This document shows positions 1-6,277 of a DNA stretch of 12,760 bases, piece after piece. Positions within the stretch are counted from its first letter, which is position 1; each line of letters opens with the position of its first letter. The notes below the pieces were generated by a model that was not told where the DNA came from, did not search any database, and saw only the letters and a program-made list of their open reading frames with translations. The DNA is from Erysipelotrichaceae bacterium (GTDB lineage Bacteria > Bacillota_I > Bacilli_A > Erysipelotrichales > Erysipelotrichaceae), in contig DOUE01000009.1 in assembly GCA_003520745.1 (NCBI GenBank), forward strand, positions 83,727 to 96,486. Reading direction: 5' to 3'. The translations under genes were made by a program, and so were the position numbers.

Positions 1-912
1 GACATGGATGCTTGAGGAATTAGGATAATACCAGGTCCCGGAACTCACCCTGAAGGTCGCTCGGATCGGGACGGACCACCCCGGCGAAGGCGCGATCGCG
101 TTCAACGCTTTCGAGATGGCTTTCAATGCCGCCTGCGTTTCGGACAAGTCGGCGGCGATTTGATTCTCAAGCGCCTCTAGGGCGGCTTCTTGTTTCTGGA
201 ACTCGACCAAGATGGTCTGCGCCGCCGTCTTCAATCCTTCCATCGTCGCTTTGTTGGTTTCGATGTTCGTCTTGTTTTGGACCAACGCATCTTTCTGACG
301 CTGGACTTCCGCCTTATCGTCGTTGAGTAGACGGATTTCCTCGGTCAATAAGTCCATTTGTTCTTTATCATAATCGGTGATGTCGTTGATCCCTTCGACG
401 CGGCGGATCAGATCGGTGAAATCCTTCGCCCCCATGACGAAATCGATGTATCCGTTCAGACTGGCGAACGATTGCATCGTCAACATTCTTTCCTTGATGC
501 TCGCGTCGATCGTCGAAATGACGGCGTCGCGTTCTTCGATTTGGACTTCCAACTCGCCGATCGCCACTTCGGACGCCGCGATCGAGGTTTCAAGCGCCGC
601 GATGTCGCGTTCCAACGAAGTGATCTGCGCTTCGTAATTGGCCAACTGCGCCGCATACTTGCTGATGTTGGCGGAGATGTTCTTCATGTCTTTTTGAATG
701 GCTTCCAACTGTTTCTGCGCATCCAGCACTTTCTGGTTGACGTAGTTTTGATACGCCAGGCAGACCGTGCGGTTCTGCGACGCCTGGGAGGAAGAGCAAA
801 GCGCGGAGTAATAGGCTTCGTTGTTGGCGAAGTCGTACGTCACCGCTTTGACACTTGAAAACCCCAGGATCATGAAACAGATCAAGATGAGGATACTCGT
901 GCGTTTTTTCAT
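1..912 (-). CDS. Secreted coiled-coil peptidoglycan hydrolase, EnvC/M23 type, C-terminus cut off by window edge
   Basis: 304 residues are visible and the frame is still open at base 1. An N-terminal signal peptide (about residues 1-23, MKKR then a hydrophobic stretch ending SSVKA) indicates export. Residues about 55-245 are a long charged coiled coil, broken near 135-175 by a hinge (FASLNGYIDFVMGAKDFTDL) resembling the hinge of PcsB/CwlO/EnvC-like proteins. The last visible residues (PIRATFRVSSG, then SSSIHV) resemble the start of an M23 metallopeptidase domain. His-303 may be the first zinc ligand of the HxGxD motif, but the rest lies outside. In this family the coiled coil docks on FtsX and the catalytic domain cuts peptidoglycan when FtsEX is active. 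The ATG overlaps the ftsX stop (ATGA) and follows a GAGGTGG ribosome binding site at 918-924. Cys39 and Cys51 lie just after the signal peptide and could form a disulfide. A CHAP or other catalytic domain cannot be fully excluded. Confidence 0.85.
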   Translation of the reverse strand, partial: MKKRTSILILICFMILGFSSVKAVTYDFANNEAYYSALCSSSQASQNRTVCLAYQNYVNQKVLDAQKQLEAIQKDMKNISANISKYAAQLANYEAQITSLERDIAALETSIAASEVAIGELEVQIEERDAVISTIDASIKERMLTMQSFASLNGYIDFVMGAKDFTDLIRRVEGINDITDYDKEQMDLLTEEIRLLNDDKAEVQRQKDALVQNKTNIETNKATMEGLKTAAQTILVEFQKQEAALEALENQIAADLSETQAALKAISKALNAIAPSPGWSVPIRATFRVSSGTWYYPNSSSIHV

Positions 913-1802
913 CGGTTCCACCTCAAGTGGCGGGTTACGGAAATAAAGCTGCCGGTTAAACCGACCAATACGGCAAGTCCCGCCAGGATGCCGCTGACTT
1001 GAAAGACCATCGGATAAATCGGACGCAGGATGAAGAGATTACTGACCAGGACACCGCCCAAGGCGTTGTAGAGGTATTGATAGCCGAAGATCGTCAACAG
1101 GATCGGAAGGATCGACCCCATCAATCCGATGAGGATCCCTTCGATCAAGAACGGGAAACGGATGAAATGGTTGGTCGCACCCAGGGTGCGCATGATGTGG
1201 ATTTCTTCGGAACGGGAATAGATCGTGATCTTGATCGTATTGGAAATCAGGAAGATGGCCAAGAGCCATAGAATCGAAACCAGGATCAACCCGCCGTTCT
1301 GGATGGATTCCATCAAGGAAACCAAACGCAACGTGTTATCCCCGCCGTAGTTTACCCCTTCGATCGCATCCAACAGTTTGATTTTGGCGGCGATGATATC
1401 CAAGGGGGCGTTCTTGACCACGTCCACCAGATAAGCATCCCTTAGGGGGTTGTCTTCCCCGCGGTACATTTCGAAGATTTTGCCGTCTTCGCCGAAAGCG
1501 GCGATGAACCGGTCCAACTCGGCGTTTTTATCGGAAAAGGTCACCAGTTTGACGCCCGGGATCAGCGCGATCTCGGCTTTCATCGCATCGATGGTCTCCA
1601 TCGACGTCCCATCGACGATTTTGACGTGGATCTGGACGCTTTCTTCGACATTTTTGGTGATTTGCGATAGGTTGAGTGTCAGTAAGAGGAACAGCGACAT
1701 GAGGACAAGCGTGATCATGACGGCCGTGGCTGCGGAGACCGACATCGCGCTATGGCGCAAGACGCCGATGAACCCCTCTTTAACGTGTCGTGTAATGTTC
1801 AT
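909..1802 (-). CDS. ftsX: Cell division ABC transporter permease FtsX
   Basis: 297-residue integral membrane protein, the usual FtsX length. It has one N-terminal membrane segment (about 21-43), an extracytoplasmic domain (about 44-170), and three C-terminal segments (about 172-195, 216-242 and 264-290). The family-typical stretch RTLGATNHFIRFPFLIEG precedes the third segment. FtsX does not transport a substrate. With FtsE it relays cytoplasmic ATP hydrolysis across the membrane to activate an extracellular peptidoglycan hydrolase, here probably the next gene. The ATG overlaps the ftsE stop codon (ATGA at 1799-1802), and its own stop overlaps the start of the hydrolase gene, so all three are probably translationally coupled. 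The order ftsE-ftsX-hydrolase supports the assignment strongly. Confidence 0.95.
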   Translation of the reverse strand: MNITRHVKEGFIGVLRHSAMSVSAATAVMITLVLMSLFLLLTLNLSQITKNVEESVQIHVKIVDGTSMETIDAMKAEIALIPGVKLVTFSDKNAELDRFIAAFGEDGKIFEMYRGEDNPLRDAYLVDVVKNAPLDIIAAKIKLLDAIEGVNYGGDNTLRLVSLMESIQNGGLILVSILWLLAIFLISNTIKITIYSRSEEIHIMRTLGATNHFIRFPFLIEGILIGLMGSILPILLTIFGYQYLYNALGGVLVSNLFILRPIYPMVFQVSGILAGLAVLVGLTGSFISVTRHLRWNR

Positions 1803-2482
1803 TCGATGTAGCCTCCATCATGCAGGTCCGCCATGATATGGCCGTCTTGAAGGGCGATCGTCCGCTTACGGAAAGAGTTGACCATACTGATGTCATGGGT
1901 GACCATCAAAATCGTGGTCCCTTCTTCCCGGTTGATTTTCTCCAACAAACGGATGATGTCCGCGGATTTCGCCGGATCCAGGTTCCCGGTCGGCTCTTCG
2001 CAGACCAAGACTTTCGGCCGGTTGGCGATCGCACGCGCGATCGCGGTGCGTTGCTGCTGTCCGCCGGAGAGGCTTGAAGGAAAATCATTGGCTTTATCGG
2101 CCAAATCCACCAGACTGAGGACTTCCCTGACCCTCTGTCTTGCCTTCAATACGGGTGTATTCGTAATTTCTAGGGCGAAAAGCACATTTTCGAAGATGGT
2201 TTTGTGTTCCAGTAATCTAAAATCCTGAAAAACCACGCCGATGCTTCGGCGATACAGCGGAATTTTCCTTGGCTTTAACTTCGCGAGATCCACCCCCGCG
2301 ACTTCGACCGACCCTTTCGTCGCCTTCTCTTCGGCGTCCAAGAGTTTGATCAGTGTGGATTTGCCCGACCCCGTCGGTCCGATGATGTAGACGAACTCCC
2401 CCTGTTCGATCAACAAATTGATATTATAGAGCGCATTGACTCCGTTTTTATAGGTCTTGGAAACTTCTTTGAATTTCAGCAT
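1799..2482 (-). CDS. ftsE: Cell division ATP-binding protein FtsE
   Basis: 227-residue ABC ATPase, the normal FtsE size, partner of FtsX. Walker A GPTGSGKST lies at 35-43, the Q-loop glutamine at 86, the signature LSGGQQQR at 138-145, Walker B VLVCEEP at 158-164 and the H-loop His at 196. The Walker B aspartate is glutamate here (EEP instead of the usual DEP), with the catalytic glutamate kept. I chose the ATG at 2482 (MLKFKEVSKTY) because it is the family-typical start and has an AGGAAG site 7 bases upstream. A TTG at 2506 would add eight residues (MTQIGSDR), but it overlaps the predicted -10 box and cannot sit on that transcript. First gene of the ftsE-ftsX-hydrolase operon. Confidence 0.95.
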   Translation of the reverse strand: MLKFKEVSKTYKNGVNALYNINLLIEQGEFVYIIGPTGSGKSTLIKLLDAEEKATKGSVEVAGVDLAKLKPRKIPLYRRSIGVVFQDFRLLEHKTIFENVLFALEITNTPVLKARQRVREVLSLVDLADKANDFPSSLSGGQQQRTAIARAIANRPKVLVCEEPTGNLDPAKSADIIRLLEKINREEGTTILMVTHDISMVNSFRKRTIALQDGHIMADLHDGGYIE

Positions 2483-2488
2483 GCGGTC

Positions 2489-2495
2489 ACTTCCT
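2489..2495 (-). promoter_or_regulatory. Ribosome binding site deciding the ftsE start
   Basis: On the minus strand AGGAAGT lies seven to eight bases before the ATG at 2482. It supports that start over the upstream in-frame TTG at 2506. Confidence 0.7.
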
Positions 2496-2505
2496 ATCTG
2501 CGTCA

Positions 2506-2533
2506 ATTATAACACAATAATTTTCGAGACCAA
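2506..2533 (-). promoter_or_regulatory. Predicted vegetative promoter of the ftsEX operon
   Basis: Minus strand: a perfect TATAAT (2506-2511) preceded by TGT, making an extended -10 (TGTTATAAT), with a -35-like TTGGTC at 2528-2533 and a 16-base spacer. Transcription would start at about 2499, leaving a short leader that carries the AGGAAG site. It faces away from the sigma-factor operon on the plus strand. Confidence 0.65.
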
Positions 2534-2661
2534 CCCCGTAGCCGAAAACACATACTTTCACACGTATGTTTCATCTTTCTCTTTTCTTTAGGGTTCGGTT
2601 ACTTGATTTGAAGTCCAAACCATCTGGTGCTAAAGTAACAATAATCCTGAAACCGATTTTT

Positions 2662-2688
2662 TGCAACTATTTCCATTCAGGTCGTATC
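2662..2688 (+). promoter_or_regulatory. Possible ECF-type promoter upstream of the sigma-factor operon
   Basis: TGCAAC (2662-2667) is followed after 15 bases by CGTATC (2683-2688), just before the sigma-factor gene. ECF sigma factors of Bacillota often read their own promoters with an AAC-containing -35 and a CGT-containing -10, usually spaced 16-17 bases. The spacing here is slightly short, so this is only a candidate for autoregulation. Confidence 0.3.
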
Positions 2689-2706
2689 TATCCATGTGAG
2701 GGCGCC

Positions 2707-3222
2707 ATGAACGACATCCATACCGAATTCGAGAAAATCTACCGGGCGAGTTTTCCTTCGCTCAGCAAGTATGTGTTGTTCCGCGTTGCCCAAGCCAGCG
2801 ATATGGAGGATCTTCTTCAGAATGTCTACGCCGATTTCTATCGCAACGTATTGACGAAGAAGAAGGATGTCAACGACGTGGATGCCTATCTGATGCAGAT
2901 GACCCAGAATGAATTGAAAAAATATTATCGCTTTAAGAAGAAGGCGCCGATCACCCTGATCGACGTAGATGACAACGCGTGGGTGCAGGAAATCCCCGAT
3001 GCGGACAACCCCCATCTCCATGTGATCGAGAGAAGCACCCTGGAAGGGATCGAAACCGCCCTCAAACGACTCGATTTCCCCCAGCAGCAAGTCTTGATCG
3101 CGAAGTTGAAGTTGGAAATGACGTTCGCGGAAATCGCGCTTTCCCTACATTCGAATGAGAATACGATCAAGGCACGCTACTACCGTGCTTTGGAAAGACT
3201 CCAAAAGGAGGTGGATAAGTAA
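2707..3222 (+). CDS. ECF-type RNA polymerase sigma factor
   Basis: 171-residue cytoplasmic sigma factor, the usual ECF size. Region 2 spans about 10-78: SDMEDLLQNVYADFYRNV is the core-binding helix and AYLMQMTQNELKKYYRFKKK the -10 reading segment. A variable linker (80-112) follows, then region 4 (about 115-168) with the helix-turn-helix MTFAEIALSLHSNENTIKARYYRAL that reads the -35 element. I chose the ATG at 2707 because it gives the standard ECF N-terminus and has GAGGG four bases upstream. The frame stays open upstream to 2566, but that part encodes a hydrophobic, non-sigma sequence. The stop TAA shares one base with the ATG of the next gene (TAATG), and an AGGAGGTGG site lies inside the 3' end, so the anti-sigma factor should be made in step with it. 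The regulon cannot be inferred here. Confidence 0.88.
   Translation: MNDIHTEFEKIYRASFPSLSKYVLFRVAQASDMEDLLQNVYADFYRNVLTKKKDVNDVDAYLMQMTQNELKKYYRFKKKAPITLIDVDDNAWVQEIPDADNPHLHVIERSTLEGIETALKRLDFPQQQVLIAKLKLEMTFAEIALSLHSNENTIKARYYRALERLQKEVDK
3205..3214 (+). promoter_or_regulatory. Very strong ribosome binding site for the anti-sigma gene
   Basis: AAGGAGGTGG, near-perfect complementarity to the 16S rRNA 3' end, seven bases before the ATG at 3222 and inside the sigma-factor coding region. It fits tight coupling and ample production of the anti-sigma partner. Confidence 0.75.
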
Positions 3223-4172
3223 TGGATCAATTGAAAAAGAGCCTCGGTTCGGCTTTCTTGGATGAAGATCGTGTCTTTGCGAAGATCGAAAAGAAAATAA
3301 ACAAACCGCCGCGAATGAATCGTACGTTTTCCTTGGCGATGGTCAGCGCGACCGTATTGCTTGCCCTCTTGCTTGGCATGGCACGACTCTTATCCCCGAT
3401 GGATGTCGTCGCCGGGGTCGTCACGGTCGACTTGAACCCCAGTCTGCGGATCGAATTGTCCAAAGACTATACCGTTTTGAATATCAGCGGCGTAAACGCC
3501 GAGGCGCAAAGCATGGATTTGACTTCGCTGAAAGGCTTACCCATCCAGGAAGCCTTGATGGAAATCGTCCGTCTTTCGATCGAAGCGGGATATCTTGATC
3601 CGTTGGCCTTGACCTCGGACTACATTCTGATTACGACCGTATCCTATGACGGGAACGACCAAACCTTCAATCTGGACCTCAAGAAACTGTTAAGCAAGAT
3701 TCAGACGGAGTCGCCGTCGCTCGACGGGTTCAACCTCGCCTTCATGCGTGCTCAGAAACAAGACCTGCAGGACGCGGATGATTCCGACCTTCCGTTATGG
3801 CTTTATCTCTTAAGTAAAAACAATCCGGATGTCATCAGTTCACCGACCAGTACCGTACAGAATTATTTCGAAGACGAGGATCTGAGAACCGAGTTTGAGA
3901 ACGAATATGGCGAAGTGCTGGAAGATGATCATGAGATCGACAAGGAAGATTTGGAAGAAGCCTTGGATGAATTGGAAGAACAGGGCGTCGACGTGAATGA
4001 TTATCGCCGCCGCTTAGCGACTTCGGGTGTCGACCTGAACGCATTGACGTCGGAGATCCGCGCGCAGTTGAATCGGATTGACGATGACGATGACGAAGAA
4101 GTCTCGCATGAAGACGACGAGAATGAAAATGACGACGATGACGATGACGACGATGAAGAAGATGACGATTAA
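3222..4172 (+). CDS. RsgI-type membrane anti-sigma factor with SEAL-like domain and acidic C-terminus
   Basis: 316 residues. A short cytoplasmic N-terminus (1-35) would bind the sigma factor. One membrane segment (about 36-58) follows, then an extracytoplasmic domain beginning VVTVDLNPSLRIELS, with LKGLPIQEALMEIV and ADYL/GYLDPLALTSDYILI-type segments to about residue 150. This matches the conserved juxtamembrane domain of RsgI-like proteins, in which the polypeptide is known to cleave itself between Asn and Pro; here that is Asn72-Pro73. Released fragments then control intramembrane proteolysis and sigma release. The rest is charged and helical (about 215-280) and ends in an Asp/Glu tail (about 287-316, last 13 residues all acidic). 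RsgI of Bacillus pairs with SigI, but the neighbour here is ECF-type. There is no recognisable carbohydrate-binding module of the kind found in clostridial RsgI proteins. What it senses is unknown. Confidence 0.8.
   Translation: MDQLKKSLGSAFLDEDRVFAKIEKKINKPPRMNRTFSLAMVSATVLLALLLGMARLLSPMDVVAGVVTVDLNPSLRIELSKDYTVLNISGVNAEAQSMDLTSLKGLPIQEALMEIVRLSIEAGYLDPLALTSDYILITTVSYDGNDQTFNLDLKKLLSKIQTESPSLDGFNLAFMRAQKQDLQDADDSDLPLWLYLLSKNNPDVISSPTSTVQNYFEDEDLRTEFENEYGEVLEDDHEIDKEDLEEALDELEEQGVDVNDYRRRLATSGVDLNALTSEIRAQLNRIDDDDDEEVSHEDDENENDDDDDDDDEEDDD
4080..4169 (+). repeat. GAN-rich low-complexity tract encoding the anti-sigma acidic tail
   Basis: The 3' end of the anti-sigma gene is mostly GAT/GAC/GAA codons with a few interruptions (VSH, NEN). 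It encodes a mainly Asp/Glu tail and resembles the tract at the end of the next gene. Confidence 0.8.
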
Positions 4173-4187
4173 GAGAGGAACCCCCCA

Positions 4188-4913
4188 ATGAAAAAATTAC
4201 GTAACCTACTCCAGATTTCGCTCGTGCTCTTCTTGATGGCAGGATGTACAAGCGCCGACTTCAACGCTTTCATGTATGGAAAACCTTCGGCTATCCTTCT
4301 CGGCGAAGAGATGGATTCGGACACCAAGAGCGGTCCGTCAGTTCTGAGTGCGGGCGAGGACACGGAAACTTCTTCGACCAAACCGGCTAACGATACGACG
4401 GATACCGTTTCCTCTTCGACCAAACCGGTCGGATCGACGGAGGACACCGTCACTTCCTCGACCAAGCCCAAAGGCGGTACGTATGATGACGACGATGCTT
4501 CCGATTCCTTCAAGGGATGGTTCAGAGGCATCACCGCCGGTGGGATTTTAGTCGAACTCGCCGCGACCTTCAGCACCGGGGTCGATACGGTGACGTCCGC
4601 GACAGGCAAAACCACGACCGTGACTTCAGGTGAAGTCACCACCTTCCCCTTATCCCCGACCGTCTGGATCAAAATCGATGACAAGATCTCCGCATTGCTT
4701 GTGGGTAATCTGAACGTCGGCGATTGGATCGAGATTACATTGCGCGATGGCGTTGTCGTCGGCATCCAACTTGAAAACGATCAAGATGAAGATGACGATG
4801 AGGATGACGAGGATGAAGATGATGATGATGACGACGAAGACGATGATGAAGACGAAGACGATGAAGATGAAGATGAAGACGAAGATGAAGACGATGAAGA
4901 GGATGACGATTAA
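4188..4913 (+). CDS. Lipoprotein with SSTKP repeats and 42-residue poly-Asp/Glu tail
   Basis: 241 residues, probably anchored outside the membrane. Residues 1-20 form a lipoprotein signal peptide with lipobox LMAGC (Cys20 lipidated). A Ser/Thr-rich stalk holds three copies of SSTKP at 62-66, 76-80 and 90-94, an exact 14-residue period. A compact domain at about 107-196 (SFKGWFRGITAGG, then LVGNLNVGDWIEITLRDGVVVGIQLE) has the beta-strand pattern of OB-fold, DUF5666-like domains; that resemblance is only by eye. Residues 200-241 are an unbroken run of 42 acidic residues. The start has GAGAGGAA upstream, and the gene follows the anti-sigma stop by 15 bases. Its place in the operon and the shared acidic tail suggest it works with the anti-sigma factor, perhaps binding metal ions or cationic peptides at the surface. 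Function unknown. Confidence 0.8.
   Translation: MKKLRNLLQISLVLFLMAGCTSADFNAFMYGKPSAILLGEEMDSDTKSGPSVLSAGEDTETSSTKPANDTTDTVSSSTKPVGSTEDTVTSSTKPKGGTYDDDDASDSFKGWFRGITAGGILVELAATFSTGVDTVTSATGKTTTVTSGEVTTFPLSPTVWIKIDDKISALLVGNLNVGDWIEITLRDGVVVGIQLENDQDEDDDEDDEDEDDDDDDEDDDEDEDDEDEDEDEDEDDEEDDD
4368..4481 (+). repeat. 42-bp tandem repeat encoding SSTKP stalk
   Basis: Two full units and one partial unit of 14 codons, of the form (T/S)SSTKPxxxTxDTV, in the lipoprotein gene. The core SSTKP codons start at 4371, 4413 and 4455. The Thr/Ser/Pro content fits an extended surface stalk. Confidence 0.8.
4785..4910 (+). repeat. GAN trinucleotide tract encoding 42 consecutive acidic residues
   Basis: Forty-two successive GAT/GAC/GAA/GAG codons run up to the stop codon. 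The synonymous codons are well mixed, so the tract is not a pure recent expansion, though GATGAA and GATGAC units repeat and could slip. Confidence 0.9.
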
Positions 4914-4934
4914 AGGAGCTTGCGCTCCTTTTTT
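4912..4934 (+). terminator. Rho-independent terminator after the sigma operon
   Basis: AAAGGAGC, loop TTGC, GCTCCTTT, then further Ts: an 8-bp stem with a T-tract on the plus strand, starting in the lipoprotein stop codon. It also covers the end of the convergent YitT-like gene, whose TAA lies at 4933-4935. The minus-strand T-tract is weaker. Confidence 0.8.
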
Positions 4935-5790
4935 ACACCTTATAGTCGAAACTGAATCCGTTGCCCTTCACTTCCGTCGCATCGGTGACGATGATGAAGG
5001 CATCCTTGTCGATCATGCTGACGACCTTCACCAGTTCGGGGTATTGGTTCTTACTGATAACCGAGAGGACGATCTTGCGCTCATCCCCCGTATATCCGCC
5101 TTCCGCCTCCAAGAGCGTCGTCCCGCGATCCAGGAAATCATGGATGGCTTGGGTGATCTGACGATAGGAATTGGAAATGATCATCACGCTGCGTGCTTCC
5201 TGTCCCCCGAACAACATCACTTTGTCCAGCGCATAAGCACAAGCCCAGACGGAAATCAATCCGACCAGAACCGCTTGTAGACCATAGACGGTGAATCCCA
5301 ACAGGACCGTCAACGCATCGACGACCAACACCAATTTCGAAACGGGGATCCCCGTATATTTATTGACGACCAACGGGGGCACATCCATGCCTCCGGTCGA
5401 GGCGCCTGTACGAAAAACCATTCCGACGCCGATCCCCGCCAAGAGTCCGCCATAGAGGCTCGCCAACAAAGGGTCGACATCGACGCCCACGTTCCAGTTC
5501 AAGGAAGTGATGTACGTAAGGAAAACGGGATAGAGAAAGGAACTCAACGCCGTGTGGACGGCGAATTTCTTGCCGAGGAAAACCGAACCGATCAGAAACA
5601 AACCGATGATCAGGACATAGATCCAATAGGTCGCAGGGATCCTGGTGATCGGCTCAAGAGCGACCGCGATGCCCGCGACACCGCCGGATAATACTTTATA
5701 GGGTAAGATAAAAAACCCGACCGAACAAGCCAGGAAAAAATTACCGATGAGCACTAGCGTCAAATCGCTGAAGAATGAGCGGACTTTCAT
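4933..5790 (-). CDS. YitT family membrane protein (DUF161 plus DUF2179)
   Basis: 285 residues. The N-terminal half has about five membrane segments with family-typical motifs: FILPYKVLSGGVAGIAV near 30 and GASTGGMDVPPLVV near 128. The C-terminal cytoplasmic DUF2179 domain (about 203-280) contains GGYTGDERKIVLSVISKNQY and AFIIVTDATEVKGNGFS. These proteins are widespread in Bacillota in several copies per genome. Their transport substrate and ligand are not firmly established. I chose the ATG at 5790 because AAGGGG lies eight bases upstream; a GTG three codons earlier overlaps that site. Divergent from the VanZ-like gene, with convergent stop sites facing the sigma operon. Confidence 0.92.
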   Translation of the reverse strand: MKVRSFFSDLTLVLIGNFFLACSVGFFILPYKVLSGGVAGIAVALEPITRIPATYWIYVLIIGLFLIGSVFLGKKFAVHTALSSFLYPVFLTYITSLNWNVGVDVDPLLASLYGGLLAGIGVGMVFRTGASTGGMDVPPLVVNKYTGIPVSKLVLVVDALTVLLGFTVYGLQAVLVGLISVWACAYALDKVMLFGGQEARSVMIISNSYRQITQAIHDFLDRGTTLLEAEGGYTGDERKIVLSVISKNQYPELVKVVSMIDKDAFIIVTDATEVKGNGFSFDYKV

Positions 5791-5798
5791 GGAAATCA

Positions 5799-5804
5799 CC
5801 CCTT
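5799..5804 (-). promoter_or_regulatory. Ribosome binding site deciding the YitT-like start
   Basis: Minus-strand AAGGGG, eight bases before the ATG at 5790. The alternative GTG start at 5799 would lie on the site itself, so the ATG is preferred. Confidence 0.6.
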
Positions 5805-5809
5805 AGTCA

Positions 5810-5824
5810 ATGGTATTATACCAT
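5810..5824. promoter_or_regulatory. Palindromic shared promoter core between yitT-like and vanZ-like genes
   Basis: ATGGTATTATACCAT is a 15-base inverted repeat with one central base. On the minus strand it reads TGGTATAAT, a perfect extended -10 for the YitT-like gene. On the plus strand it reads TGGTATTAT, a one-mismatch extended -10 for the VanZ-like gene. No good -35 box is visible on either side. It could instead be, or also be, an operator. Confidence 0.5.
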
Positions 5825-5860
5825 TACGCAAGCGCGGATAACACCCCCGCAAGGAAGGAC

Positions 5861-6277
5861 ATGAACATGCGACGACGTATCGCTTTTATACTATATCTAG
5901 CATGGATCCTTCTGATTCTGGGGTTCACCCTACAAAACGGGGAAGCTTCCGCGACGACCAGTAAGTGGTATGTGGAAGCTCTCCATGGGCTTTTCATGAA
6001 GATCGATCTACAAGTATCGCTGGAACTGTTGACGACGATCATCCGTAAGGGTGCGCACTTCAGCGAGTATGCGGTGTTGGGCGGGTTGAGTTCAATGAAT
6101 GCGCGGATGAATCAAAACCGATTGTTCTATCTGAGTGCCCTCTTGCCTTTCCTCGATGAGACAATACAAACGCAGATCGACGGAAGAGCCGGACGATTCA
6201 GCGATGTCTTGATCGATTTAAGCGGATACTTGCTTGGTTATCTGATCGGACGAATGACACGAAAAAATGCGCGTTAG
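5861..6277 (+). CDS. VanZ-like family membrane protein
   Basis: 138 residues in the chosen frame. The N-terminal membrane segment (RRRIAFILYLAWILLILGF) is followed by the family signatures RKGAHFSEYAVLGG and DETIQ followed by GRAGRFSDVLIDLSGYLLG, with further membrane helices between and after. VanZ of enterococci gives low-level teicoplanin resistance, but most relatives, including this short one, have no known role. The frame is open back to 5810, but the ATG at 5861 (or 5867, also in frame) follows the purine-rich AAGGAAGGAC and is preferred. The stop lies inside the downstream hairpin and overlaps the convergent yhfW stop by four bases. Confidence 0.88.
   Translation: MNMRRRIAFILYLAWILLILGFTLQNGEASATTSKWYVEALHGLFMKIDLQVSLELLTTIIRKGAHFSEYAVLGGLSSMNARMNQNRLFYLSALLPFLDETIQTQIDGRAGRFSDVLIDLSGYLLGYLIGRMTRKNAR

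Noticed and set aside
126..858. Plus-strand frames in the first 0.9 kb
   Set aside because: They are antisense shadows of the coiled-coil hydrolase gene, with Arg/Asp-rich or low-complexity composition and no family features.
2566..2706. A 47-residue N-terminal extension of the sigma factor from an ATG at 2566
   Set aside because: The extension is unlike any sigma region, lacks a ribosome binding site, and would cover the candidate promoter. The ATG at 2707 gives the standard ECF N-terminus.
4169..4765. A 198-codon minus-strand frame rich in Val/Ser/Glu opposite the lipoprotein gene
   Set aside because: Its repeats are the complement of the SSTKP repeat and the composition is that of a shadow frame. 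The plus-strand protein has a signal peptide, lipobox and operon position.
4785..4910. The GAN tract as a possible CRISPR or microsatellite element
   Set aside because: There are no spaced direct repeats and the reading frame is kept to the stop codon with mixed synonymous codons, so it is protein-coding low complexity.
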